DNA of 64,000 nucleotides from Roseibium sp. Sym1 (GTDB lineage: Bacteria > Pseudomonadota > Alphaproteobacteria > Rhizobiales > Stappiaceae). Each line of letters opens with the position of its first letter. The stretch's first letter is position 1. The DNA lies in contig NZ_CP114786.1 of assembly GCF_027359675.1 (NCBI RefSeq), positions 2,764,501 through 2,828,500 of the forward strand, given 5' to 3'. Shown one piece after another: positions 25,341-33,457 of this stretch. The notes under the pieces are model-generated. The model saw only the letters and a program-made list of their open reading frames with translations, was not told where the DNA came from and did not search any database. A program made the position numbers and the translations under genes.

Positions 25341-26365
25341 GCGAGACATCGATCAAACCGAGGATCGAGAAGGTCCCCTTCAGCGAACAGGTCTTCCAGA
25401 AACTGCCGGTGATGCTGGTCCCGATCCTGGCGTTCGTGGGCCTTGTCGCGATCGGCAACCCGGCCAGCTGGCTGACCCTGACCGTGGCGGGCCTCGCCAT
25501 GGGCATGATGATCTTCATCATGGCCTCGGGCCTGACGGTCGTCTTCGGTCTCATGGACGTGATCAATTTCGGCCACGGGGCCTTTGTCGCCGTCGGCGCC
25601 TTTGTCGGGTTCACCGTGCTCGCCTGGCTGGCGGGCTGGACCGCCTCGCCCTCGGTGATGATGAACCTTGCCGCCGTGCTGATCGCCATCCTGGCGGCGA
25701 TGCTGGTTACCGCGCTTCTGGGGCTGGCCTTCGAGCGGGTGATCGTCATGCCGGTTTACGGCGAGCACCTGAAACAGATCCTGGTGACCATGGGCGGGCT
25801 GATCGTCGCCCAGCAGATGATCTACGTGGTCTGGGGCCCGGACGAGCTGCATCTGTCGCGCCCCGAGGCCCTGCAGGGGTCCTGGGTGATCGGCGAGGCG
25901 GCGATCGAGAAATACCGGCTGGTGGCGGTCGGCATCGGGCTCGCCCTGTTTCTGGCCATGCGCCACATCCTGAAGAACACCAAGGTCGGCCTGCTCGTGC
26001 GCGCCGGGGTCGAGAATGGCGAGATGGTCGAAGCGCTCGGCTACCGCATCCGCCGCCTTTTCCTGATCGTCTTCATGACCGGCTCGGCGCTGGCCGGTCT
26101 CGGCGGGGTCATGTGGGGGCTCTACCAGGAGACGATCACTGCCCATATGGGTTCCGAGATCATGGTGCTGGTGTTCATCGTCGTGATCATCGGCGGGCTC
26201 GGCTCGGTCGAAGGCTGCTTCATCGGCGCGATGCTGGTCGGGCTGCTCGCCAACTACACGGCCTTCCTGGCCCCGAAAGTGGCGCTGATCTCGACGATCG
26301 CCCTGATGGTGGCGATCCTGATGTGGCGGCCCCAGGGCCTCTATCCGGTCGTCAAGGCGAAATAG
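25337..26365 (+). CDS. livH: Branched-chain amino acid-type ABC transporter permease LivH
   Basis: Inner-membrane permease of 342 aa with about eight to nine helices. A ~35-residue cytoplasmic N-terminus is followed by the LivH hallmark FGLMDVINFGHGAFVAVGAF (~residue 70-90) and a C-terminal VIIGGLGSVEGCFIGAMLVG loop that contacts the ATPases. The ATG overlaps the livF stop; the open frame extends far upstream but inside livF. Family assignment is firm, substrate is not. Confidence 0.92.
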   Translation: MSETSIKPRIEKVPFSEQVFQKLPVMLVPILAFVGLVAIGNPASWLTLTVAGLAMGMMIFIMASGLTVVFGLMDVINFGHGAFVAVGAFVGFTVLAWLAGWTASPSVMMNLAAVLIAILAAMLVTALLGLAFERVIVMPVYGEHLKQILVTMGGLIVAQQMIYVVWGPDELHLSRPEALQGSWVIGEAAIEKYRLVAVGIGLALFLAMRHILKNTKVGLLVRAGVENGEMVEALGYRIRRLFLIVFMTGSALAGLGGVMWGLYQETITAHMGSEIMVLVFIVVIIGGLGSVEGCFIGAMLVGLLANYTAFLAPKVALISTIALMVAILMWRPQGLYPVVKAK

Positions 26366-26374
26366 GGGAAGATC

Positions 26375-27436
26375 ATGCTGACAAGACTTCTCTCAGGCGA
26401 CACGCCGCGCAGCGGCCTGCTCACTGTCCTGCTGCTGATCGTGCTGATTTCGCTGGCCTTCGCACCGTTCCTGTTTCCCGGCACCAAGTCGCTGGAGACA
26501 GCGGCCCGGATCTGCATCTTCATTGTGCTGGTGGCGAGCTACGATCTGTTGCTCGGCTATACCGGCATCGTCTCCTTCGCCCACACCATGTTCTTCGGCA
26601 TCGGTGCCTATGGCACGGCGCTGGCCCTGTCGGCGACGGGGCCAAGCTATTTTTCGCTGGTCTGGGGAACCGTGGCCGGTGCCGTTGTGGCAGCGGTGTT
26701 CGCGCTGGTGATCGGGCTCTTTTCCCTGCGCGTGAAGGCGATCTTCTTCGCCATGGTGACACTTGCGGTGGCGAGTGCCTTTGCCGTTCTGGTGTCGCAG
26801 ATGTCCTGGCTGACCGGCGGCGAGGACGGGCTCAACTACCGGATCCCGCGGGAGCTGACCCCGGCTTTCAAGCTGATCGACGAGAAGATCCTCGACGTGC
26901 GCATCAACGGCAAGCTGATGGCCTATTATCTTGTCTTCTTCGCTTCCGCGATGTTGTTCCTGGTGATGCTCAGGATCGTCAACTCGCCCTTCGGGCGCAC
27001 GCTGAAAGCCGTCCGTGACAATGCCTTCCGGGCGGAGGCCATCGGCTACCGTGTCGTCTGGTACCGCACCACCGCAACGGTGCTCTCCGCCGTGATGGCG
27101 GCGCTGGCCGGTTCGCTGCTGGCGATCTGGCTGCGCTACACCGGTCCGGCGACGACGCTGTCCATGGAAATCATGATCGACATTCTGCTGATGGTCGTGA
27201 TAGGGGGCATGGGAACGCTCTACGGAGCGGTGCTCGGGGCAACCCTGTTCATCCTGGCGCAGACCTATCTGCAGAACCTGATGGGTGTGGCGGCCGAGGC
27301 GACCAGCGCGGTGCCGTTCCTGTCGACGCTGGTGGCACCCGAGCGCTGGCTGCTCTGGCTGGGTGTCCTGTTTATTTTGTCGGTTTATTTCTTCCCGACG
27401 GGCATTGTCGGGCGATTACGGGCTGGGCGTGGGTGA
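26375..27436 (+). CDS. livM: Branched-chain amino acid-type ABC transporter permease LivM
   Basis: Partner permease of 353 aa. First helix at ~15-35. Diagnostic LLGYTGIVSFAHTMFFGIGAYG (~58-80), the LKAVRDNAFRAEAIGYRV EAA-like loop (~215) and VIGGMGTLYGAVLGATLF near the C-terminus. GGGGAAG seven bases before the ATG. Its stop overlaps the next gene by GTGA, tying the alpha/beta hydrolase into the operon. Confidence 0.92.
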   Translation: MLTRLLSGDTPRSGLLTVLLLIVLISLAFAPFLFPGTKSLETAARICIFIVLVASYDLLLGYTGIVSFAHTMFFGIGAYGTALALSATGPSYFSLVWGTVAGAVVAAVFALVIGLFSLRVKAIFFAMVTLAVASAFAVLVSQMSWLTGGEDGLNYRIPRELTPAFKLIDEKILDVRINGKLMAYYLVFFASAMLFLVMLRIVNSPFGRTLKAVRDNAFRAEAIGYRVVWYRTTATVLSAVMAALAGSLLAIWLRYTGPATTLSMEIMIDILLMVVIGGMGTLYGAVLGATLFILAQTYLQNLMGVAAEATSAVPFLSTLVAPERWLLWLGVLFILSVYFFPTGIVGRLRAGRG

Positions 27437-28227
27437 ACGACAATTTGCTGCATATCCGCAATGAAGGAACCGGGCGGCCGCTGGTCCTGATCCATGGCTG
27501 GTCCTGTCCGGGACGGTTCTTCCAGCCGCAGATCCAGGTGCTGAGGGACCATGCGCGCTGTATCGTTCCCGACCTTCCCGGACATGGCCGGACGGCCGGC
27601 CGCCTGCCGCTCAGCATTGCTTCGGCGGCGGACGCGGTCTATTCCACGCTGGCGGACCGGGAACTCGAGGACATCGTTCTTGTCGGCTGGTCCATGGGCG
27701 CGCTGGTTTCCTATGCGCTGATCGAGCGTTATGGTGCCGACCGGATCTCCAGCTTCGTAGCGGTCGACATGTCGCCCAAGGTGCTCAATGCACCGGACTG
27801 GTCCAACGGCACGCTGAACGGCCTCAATGCCGAACTCAACAAGCATTTTCTCGACGGCATGGTCGCCGACTGGCCGAAACTGCCGGGCCGGATCGCACGC
27901 AGGCTGTTTGCGGCCGATTGTGAGCCGGCCGCTGATCTGGTCGCCTTCGCGCGCCAGGAAATTGCCGCCGGAGATCCCGAAATGCTGCGGCCGATGTGGG
28001 CCTCGCTGACCGCGCAGGATTTCCGCCCGCTCCTGCAAGACTTTCCCGTCCCCTTTCATCTGGCCGCCGGGCTGAAGAGCCAGCTCTACGGCGCGGGCGT
28101 CCACGCCTGGCACGCCGACAACGTGCCCGACTATCATTTCCACGGCTTCGAGGACTCCGGCCACGTCCCGCACATGGAAGAGCCGGAAAAGTTCAACGAT
28201 CTGCTGCTGGGTCTGGTGCGGGAATAA
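27433..28227 (+). CDS. Alpha/beta-fold hydrolase co-transcribed with the liv genes
   Basis: Cytoplasmic hydrolase of 264 aa with the alpha/beta-hydrolase_1 fold. Oxyanion-hole region VLIHGWSCPG (~18-27), nucleophile Ser87 in GWSMGAL, and catalytic His244 in FEDSGHVPHMEEP; the Asp is probably in the ~215-225 region. It resembles BioH/PcaD-type esterases. The start is GTG at 27433, overlapping the livM stop, so expression follows uptake. It probably hydrolyses an imported ester, lactone or amide, or a CoA thioester; the exact substrate is unknown. Confidence 0.85.
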   Translation: MNDNLLHIRNEGTGRPLVLIHGWSCPGRFFQPQIQVLRDHARCIVPDLPGHGRTAGRLPLSIASAADAVYSTLADRELEDIVLVGWSMGALVSYALIERYGADRISSFVAVDMSPKVLNAPDWSNGTLNGLNAELNKHFLDGMVADWPKLPGRIARRLFAADCEPAADLVAFARQEIAAGDPEMLRPMWASLTAQDFRPLLQDFPVPFHLAAGLKSQLYGAGVHAWHADNVPDYHFHGFEDSGHVPHMEEPEKFNDLLLGLVRE

Positions 28228-28248
28228 AGCCGTGGACCAAAATGATGC

Positions 28249-28352
28249 GTCATCCTGAGGAGGGCCGAAGGCCCGTCTCGAAGGATGGGCGGCCCACTCT
28301 GGAACAAGCGGTGAATCCTTCGAGACGCGCGCAGGCGCGCTCCTCAGGATGA
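28249..28352. repeat. Interspersed repeat, family B (copy 3)
   Basis: Begins GTCATCCTGAGGAGGGCC and ends CTCCTCAGGATGAG, with inner GTCTCGAAGGAT / ATCCTTCGAGAC arms. It lies 21 bases after the hydrolase stop, between convergent genes, where its hairpin could end both transcripts. Confidence 0.8.
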
Positions 28353-28410
28353 GGACGAGTGTGTGGTTCTGCCCTTATTCCGCTTTCGCGGGTGGAGAGG
28401 GAGACGCAGG

Positions 28411-28662
28411 TTAGTGCCCGCCGCTCCGTTTCGCCTTCACGAATTCGACGATCCGGTCGAGGAAAGTCAGTACGAGAAAGACGGCGAGCAGGCCGACGAA
28501 AAACCGCAGGTCTGTCAGCAGTGAGCCTCTTGTGACGTCCCAGCTGCGCACGCCGATATTGGCGTAGGTCCACACAAAATAGGCGACTGTCACGAAAACC
28601 GCAGTCGCAATGAGCGAGATCAGGATGGTCTGCCAGGCCGGTTTTTGCGGTGTGTCGCTCAT
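28411..28662 (-). CDS. Small membrane protein of the Rieske/ferric-reductase operon
   Basis: An 83-residue protein with two hydrophobic helices: ILISLIATAVFVTVAYFVW (~12-31) and FFVGLLAVFLVLTFLDRIV (~54-73). A short basic tail, KAKRSGGH, follows. No family recognised. It overlaps the preceding gene by ATGA and is the last gene of the operon that begins at 30857. A structural or assembly subunit of the membrane redox protein is a reasonable guess, no more. Confidence 0.75.
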   Translation of the reverse strand: MSDTPQKPAWQTILISLIATAVFVTVAYFVWTYANIGVRSWDVTRGSLLTDLRFFVGLLAVFLVLTFLDRIVEFVKAKRSGGH

Positions 28663-29420
28663 TTCAGCACCCTCGCTGTCGACAGGTCCGCCTTGAACAC
28701 CATCAGGTCGTCGAGCTGCTCGACGTCGCCCTCGACCTCGATATAGAGCGCCAGCAACGGCTTGAGTTCATCGCCGAGGAGCTTGCCGTCGCTGTCCGCC
28801 ATCAGGAAGAAATTGCGGCCCTTCACATCGCCGGACGAGACGAAGACCGGCGGGATGCCGCCGGTCAGGCAGAGATTCGCGCAGGCCTTGTGGGCAAGGC
28901 CCCGGCCCGGGCGCATCGCACCGGCATAACATTTGCCGTCGCAGATCTCCCCGGTGAGTTTCCAGCGGCCGAGCGGGACGGCGTCCGAGGGGAAGCCGCC
29001 TTCGAAGCGGGCTTCGGCCGCTTCGACCCCGCCGACCTGGATCATGGTGAGGTCGCCGCGATTGACGGGCACCCCGCGCAGCGAGACCGGGCTGCCCTTG
29101 TTGGCTTCCGCCTGTTCGAAGACGCCGCGCTTGCCCTGACCCGCCAGCATGTAGGTGCGGGCGGGCGTGTCGCCGTCGGCGGGCACCCGCAGGACCGGGT
29201 AGGGCCTGAGCTCCAGCAGTCCGACATGTTCAAAGCGGTTGCCCCACTGGAAGCCGCCGTTGCCGGGATCGTTCTGGGTCGATGACAGCGCCAGGGCGGC
29301 GAGGCCGAGCCCGCCGGCGAAACACAGGGAAAAGACGGCGAGGAAGGTCACCAGCGGTTTCGGCACGGCATTCAGGTAGCCGACGAAGAAGGGGGCGTCC
29401 TTGGTCTGTCGCCAGCTCAT
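28659..29420 (-). CDS. Membrane-anchored protein with conserved four-Cys motif, unknown function
   Basis: A 253-aa protein with one N-terminal membrane helix (LVTFLAVFSLCFAGGLGLAALAL, ~23-45); the remainder is probably periplasmic. Around residues 157-190 it has CDGKC, then YAGAMRPGRGLAHKAC, then ANLCLTGGIPPVFV: four cysteines with a nearby His, suggestive of metal or cofactor binding. No named family could be assigned. ATGA overlaps with the Rieske fusion gene before it and the small membrane protein after it show strict co-expression. It may be the extracytoplasmic partner of the ferric-reductase-like protein. Confidence 0.75.
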   Translation of the reverse strand: MSWRQTKDAPFFVGYLNAVPKPLVTFLAVFSLCFAGGLGLAALALSSTQNDPGNGGFQWGNRFEHVGLLELRPYPVLRVPADGDTPARTYMLAGQGKRGVFEQAEANKGSPVSLRGVPVNRGDLTMIQVGGVEAAEARFEGGFPSDAVPLGRWKLTGEICDGKCYAGAMRPGRGLAHKACANLCLTGGIPPVFVSSGDVKGRNFFLMADSDGKLLGDELKPLLALYIEVEGDVEQLDDLMVFKADLSTARVLK

Positions 29421-30484
29421 GAGTCCCCTCCGAATTCAATGGGGTTGACATGGGTTCCGGGTGGCAGGGCGTTCGGGTCCAGAAGGATGGTCGAACCGAC
29501 CAGCTTCAGCCGGTAGGTGGAGATCTTCTCGGTGAAAGGCGCCGGAGCACGGCCGTCGGCAAGATTGTACTGGTAGCCGTGCCAGGGGCAGGTGATACAG
29601 CCCCACAGCACCTTGCCCTCGCCGAGCGGGCCGTTCTGGTGCGCACAGGCATTGGTGATGGCCGACAGCTTGCCGTCATACTTGAAGATCGCCACGCGCT
29701 CGTCGTCGGAGAGCGTGACCACCTTGGCGCAGGTGTCGTCGATCTCGTCCAGATCGCCGGCAATGACCCAGCCTTGCTCTTGCAGCGAAGCCTGCGCGGT
29801 CTGTTCGCCGCGATCGCGCTTCGCCTCCATGCGCCCGGTGACGAAATGCAGGCCGGAAACCAGAACGACACTGGCGGCGACGAGCGCGGTGAAAATTGGA
29901 TCGCCCGGCCCCTGCAAAGCGCCGAGCGCGACATGCAGCACCACGCAGGCATAGGCCGCGTAGATGAACATGTGCAGCGCTTTCCAGATCGGCGCGCCCA
30001 GAAAGCTCAGCCAGAAATCATGGCTGGTCGCCGCCAGCACCAACAGGATCAGCAGCGCCGCGATGCCGAACGCCTCGAAGGGGAAGCCCAGGATCTGGCC
30101 GTAATTCGTGTTGGACGACAGCAGGGCGACATACTGGTCGGTCGGCGAGAAGTTGAAATACCAGCCGAGCACGTAATTGGCATGGACGGCGGCGATGACT
30201 GCGGTCATGACGCCGAAATGGCGTCGATTGTAGAGCAGCGGCAGGAAACGCCGGTCGAGCCGGGCCAGCGGCCCGATGCACAGGATCACGGTCAGCATCA
30301 GGAACGCGCAGCTGCCGAAGGCGCGCATGCGCAGGATGGCGCCGTCGATGGGCCTGGTCACATCCTCGAAGGCCGGGCCGACGCGGATATAGACGTAAAG
30401 ATAGAGCGCGACGGCGATCAGCAGCACGGCGTCATAAACGATCTTGTTCCGGTTCCAGATGACCGGCATGTACTGAACGCTCAT
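29417..30484 (-). CDS. Ferric-reductase-like membrane domain fused to a Rieske [2Fe-2S] domain
   Basis: A 355-aa fusion. Residues ~15-215 hold six or so helices of the ferric-reductase-like/YedZ-MsrQ type. Candidate haem ligands are His101 (HFGVMTAVIAAVHANY), His171 (WKALHMFIY) and His184 (VVLHVALG). Residues ~235-340 are a Rieske ferredoxin domain with Cys280-x-His282 and Cys299-x2-His302 (CAHQNGP ... CPWHGY). The ATG at 30482-30484 has GGAGG nine bases upstream; an opening to 30598 is rejected. Electron transfer between a membrane haem and a soluble Rieske centre is the evident role; direction and partner are unknown. Three Rieske-bearing proteins in 6 kb is unusual. Confidence 0.85.
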   Translation of the reverse strand: MSVQYMPVIWNRNKIVYDAVLLIAVALYLYVYIRVGPAFEDVTRPIDGAILRMRAFGSCAFLMLTVILCIGPLARLDRRFLPLLYNRRHFGVMTAVIAAVHANYVLGWYFNFSPTDQYVALLSSNTNYGQILGFPFEAFGIAALLILLVLAATSHDFWLSFLGAPIWKALHMFIYAAYACVVLHVALGALQGPGDPIFTALVAASVVLVSGLHFVTGRMEAKRDRGEQTAQASLQEQGWVIAGDLDEIDDTCAKVVTLSDDERVAIFKYDGKLSAITNACAHQNGPLGEGKVLWGCITCPWHGYQYNLADGRAPAPFTEKISTYRLKLVGSTILLDPNALPPGTHVNPIEFGGDS

Positions 30485-30639
30485 TGCGAGACCTCCCCGG
30501 CAGGCGCCTCGATCAACAAGGCAGGCCGGTCGGCGGGTGGGGACTGGCGCAGGGCCAGAATAGCGAAGAAAGCGAGCGGTAGCAGGATGCCGAGCCACGT
30601 CCAGATGCGGGCGTGTGCCGTTCGGTGGGCGCGTTTCAT
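30481..30639 (-). CDS. Small single-helix membrane protein
   Basis: A 52-residue protein starting MKRAHRTAHARIWTWLGIL, with one helix (WLGILLPLAFFAILAL, ~15-30) and a short Pro/Ala tail. The ATG at 30637-30639 overlaps the preceding gene, and its stop overlaps the start of the Rieske fusion gene (both ATGA). No family recognised. The conserved coupling supports it as a real gene rather than chance. Confidence 0.65.
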   Translation of the reverse strand: MKRAHRTAHARIWTWLGILLPLAFFAILALRQSPPADRPALLIEAPAGEVSQ

Positions 30640-30857
30640 CTTGCGTCCTCGCCGTGCTTTTCCAGCCGGATCCATCGATAAAGGACCAGCGGCCAGATCA
30701 GGCAGATGCCGGGAACGAGCAGGGGGCGGAAGACATAGGAGCCGCGGGAGGACGGTTCCACCCGGTCGATGCCGATCGCCAGGAACAGGACGGCGACCAC
30801 GCCCCCGGCCATCAGGTAATAGCGGCCGATCTCGATCAGAATGGATGCTGTCTGCAC
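30636..30857 (-). CDS. Small two-helix membrane protein
   Basis: A 73-residue protein with helices at ~10-27 (IGRYYLMAGGVVAVLFLAIG) and ~45-62 (PLLVPGICLIWPLVLYRWI), and a charged C-terminus. First gene of the five-gene overlapping operon running down to 28411. No assigned family. Its short length and position suggest an accessory subunit of the membrane redox complex. An upstream promoter is likely in 30858-30920, but no convincing hexamers were found. Confidence 0.7.
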   Translation of the reverse strand: MQTASILIEIGRYYLMAGGVVAVLFLAIGIDRVEPSSRGSYVFRPLLVPGICLIWPLVLYRWIRLEKHGEDAR

Positions 30858-31044
30858 ATCAGGTCTCCGTGGTCGCGAGCTCCGTTCCAGGTTTTGAGCT
30901 TAACCGAAAACAAAGCTGTGCCAACAGCTTGCTCGCTCTCGATATTCGTCATTGCAGGGCTTGATCCACTGCTGTCCGGTTTAACGCGGCTCAGTTACAA
31001 CAGGTCATTGATTCATTGTCGATATTTACGCTTCTCCTAGTCCA

Positions 31045-31280
31045 GGACACGCAGTGCCTTACCACTTGCACCCCTCTCCCCCCTGGAGGGGGAGATGTCC
31101 GGGAACCGGACAGAGGGGGGCGCAGCAGTTCCTCGTATTCGGAAAAGGCCTTGTATGCTGAGAGGTTGAGCCCCCCTCTGCCTCCTGTCGGAGACATCTC
31201 CCCCTCCAGGGGGGAGACTGGAACAAGCGGCGAAACCTGTTTGCATACAGAGGCTCCTGCTTAACCGGACAGCAGTGGGT
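31045..31280. repeat. Interspersed repeat, family A extended form (copy 2)
   Basis: A 236-bp element. The core has inverted arms CCCCTCTCCCCCCTGGAGGG... and ...CCCTCCAGGGGGGAG; conserved outer parts start GGACACGCAGTGCC and end CCGGACAGCAGTGGG. It is very similar over its full length to 37396-37632. Together with the family C copy at 31322 it fills most of the 599-base gap 30858-31456, which holds no credible gene. Confidence 0.8.
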
Positions 31281-31321
31281 CAAGCCATGGGATGACGAAG
31301 AGAGGCTGGTGTTATGCCAAG

Positions 31322-31438
31322 GTGTTATCCCCGCGGAAGCGGGGACCCGGGGGCCCTCATAGCCGGTCGTCGGTGGACAACACTGTTTCTTGGCAGTACT
31401 GGGTCCCGGCTCGCCGCTTCGCTGCGGCCGCGATGACA
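31322..31438. repeat. Interspersed repeat, family C (copy 4)
   Basis: Begins GTTATCCCCGCGGAAGCGGG and ends CGGCCGCGATGACAGC. It lies 19 bases after the stop of the ThDP-enzyme gene and may serve as its 3' hairpin. Confidence 0.6.
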
Positions 31439-31456
31439 GCTGGCGAATTGCCGCCA

Positions 31457-33436
31457 TCACACCAGGTCCGCGTCGGTGATGATTTCCACCAGGGACGGGC
31501 CGTCGTGATTGATGGCGTCAAGGATGGCGTCCTTCAGCTCCGCAGTCTCCGTCACCCTGTGGCCGTGACCGCCGCACAGGCGGGCGAAGGCGGCGAAGGA
31601 CGGATTGGTGAGGCCGGTTTCCCAGACGGGCCATTCGCCGGAGCGCTGTTCCTTGGAGATCTTGCCGAGCTCGGAATTGTTCAGAAGTATATGAGTGATA
31701 TTCATGCCGTATTTCACTGCCGTGGTGAATTCCATGGCGTATTGGCCGAAGCCGCCGTCACCGGATATCGAGATCACCTTCCGGCCCCTGTAATCGGCGA
31801 AATCCTGCGTCGCACACCAGGCGCCGATGGCGGCCGGCAGGCCGAAGCCGATGGAGCCGAGATAGCCCGACATCAGGATGCGCTGGCCGCGCGGCTCGAA
31901 ATAGCGGCCGAAGGAATAGGTGTTGTTGCCGACATCGACCGGGATGATCGCGTCCTCCGGGCAGAGTTCGGTGAGTGCCTTGAAGACGGCGGCCGAATGA
32001 ATGCCCTGGCCACGGTCTTCCGTCAGCCGGCGTTCCTTCTCCTCGCGCCAGATCGCCCATCGCTCGACGAGTTCTTCCCTCTGGTCGGGTGCGCCGCCCG
32101 GTTTCAGTACCCGGTCTACAATGGCCTCGCAAAAGGTGCCGATCTCGCCCCAGACCGGCAGGGAGACGGGATGGAACTTGCCAAGCTGCATGCGCTCGAA
32201 ATCGACCTGGATGATCGGCTTGTAGGGCGCGATCCCGGTGTGGTTGGCAAAGGAGGAGCCGAGCGAAATGATCAGGTCGGCCTCGTTCATGAACCAGCTC
32301 GCGATCGGGGTTCCCGACCGGCCGAGCACCCCGGCAGCAAGAGGATGGGTGTCCGCGATCAAGCCCTTGCCCTTGAAGGTGGTCATAACCGGCGCGCCGA
32401 TCTTCTCGGCAAGCGCGATCACCTTGTCACGGACATTCTTGGCGCCATAGCCAAGGACCATGGCCGGACGCTCGGCGCCATTGATCATCTCCACGGCTTG
32501 GGCGAGATCATCCGGTGACGGCGTGATTTCCGTTCCGCCCATCCGGCCTTCCGGGCCGGCGGCGGGCTTGCCGCTGGGGATCGTCTGGACATCGTCCGGG
32601 AAGATCAGGTTGGCGACGTCGCGTTCGACGATTGCGGTCTTCAGCGCCAGCGACATCAGCTCCGCGTGGTTGGAGGTCGACAGCACCGGCTGGGAGAATT
32701 TCGACACCGCCTCGAAGGCCGATTTCAGGTCGATGTCCTGAAAGGCACCTGGCCCGAAGACCTGGGTCTGGACCTGCCCGGTCAGGGCGAGCACTGGTGC
32801 GCGGTCAACCTTGGCATCCCACAGGCCGGTAAGGAGATTGGTGGCACCGGGCCCGGCAATGGTCAGGCAGGCGGCGGGCCGGCCGGTGAGCTTGCCATAG
32901 GCGGAGGCAGCGAAGGCGGCGGCCCCCTCGTGGCGGATGCCGACATAGCCGAGATTGCCCTGGTTCACCTGGAGCCGTATGGCGTCGGCCAGACCCAGGT
33001 TGGAATGACCGACCATGCCGAAGACGCGCCGGACACCCCAGTTGACCATGGTCTCGGCCATGACATCGGTGACCGTGCGCTCATGCTCCGGTTCCGGTTC
33101 GAGACCGACGAAGATCTCGCCGTCCTCGATCTTCAGCGGGTAGAGTTTCTGGCCGCTGTCCTCGTGACCGCCCGGGGACGCGCCGGTCAGCGGGTCGAAA
33201 TCCCAGCCGTGCCAGGGACAGCGGATCCAGCATTTGCCGTCCGTGCCCTTTTCGATCGAACCTTCGCCGAGCGGACCGCGCTGATGCGGGCAGTGATTGT
33301 CCATCGCCGCCCATTGGCCGTCGAAATGGGACAGGCAGATCGAGGTTGTGCGGGCGGTGACCGTCTTGACCCGGCCCTCGGCCAGGTCATTGGTATGGCC
33401 GACCTTGATCCAGTCGAGATTCTGGGCGTCCATCAT
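31457..33436 (-). CDS. Rieske [2Fe-2S] domain fused to a ThDP-dependent enzyme (acetolactate synthase/pyruvate oxidase-like)
   Basis: A 659-aa fusion. Residues ~8-112 are a Rieske ferredoxin domain with Cys49-x-His51 and Cys73-x2-His76 (HCPHQRGP ... RCPWHGWDF). Residues ~118-655 are a complete ThDP enzyme: catalytic Glu170 in IRHEGAAAF, the GPGATNLLTGLWDA loop, a central domain near 310-440, and the ThDP-Mg motif GDGG (559-562) ending in NN at ~587. Family enzymes act on 2-oxo acids such as pyruvate, glyoxylate or sulfoacetaldehyde. The covalent Rieske centre suggests the bound intermediate is oxidised by one-electron transfer rather than simply carboligated; that is inference. GGGAGGA precedes the tandem ATGs. 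It lies 21 bases after the Rieske-GltS gene. Confidence 0.88.
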   Translation of the reverse strand: MMDAQNLDWIKVGHTNDLAEGRVKTVTARTTSICLSHFDGQWAAMDNHCPHQRGPLGEGSIEKGTDGKCWIRCPWHGWDFDPLTGASPGGHEDSGQKLYPLKIEDGEIFVGLEPEPEHERTVTDVMAETMVNWGVRRVFGMVGHSNLGLADAIRLQVNQGNLGYVGIRHEGAAAFAASAYGKLTGRPAACLTIAGPGATNLLTGLWDAKVDRAPVLALTGQVQTQVFGPGAFQDIDLKSAFEAVSKFSQPVLSTSNHAELMSLALKTAIVERDVANLIFPDDVQTIPSGKPAAGPEGRMGGTEITPSPDDLAQAVEMINGAERPAMVLGYGAKNVRDKVIALAEKIGAPVMTTFKGKGLIADTHPLAAGVLGRSGTPIASWFMNEADLIISLGSSFANHTGIAPYKPIIQVDFERMQLGKFHPVSLPVWGEIGTFCEAIVDRVLKPGGAPDQREELVERWAIWREEKERRLTEDRGQGIHSAAVFKALTELCPEDAIIPVDVGNNTYSFGRYFEPRGQRILMSGYLGSIGFGLPAAIGAWCATQDFADYRGRKVISISGDGGFGQYAMEFTTAVKYGMNITHILLNNSELGKISKEQRSGEWPVWETGLTNPSFAAFARLCGGHGHRVTETAELKDAILDAINHDGPSLVEIITDADLV

Positions 33437-33457
33437 CTTCCTCCCACTGTTATCCGT

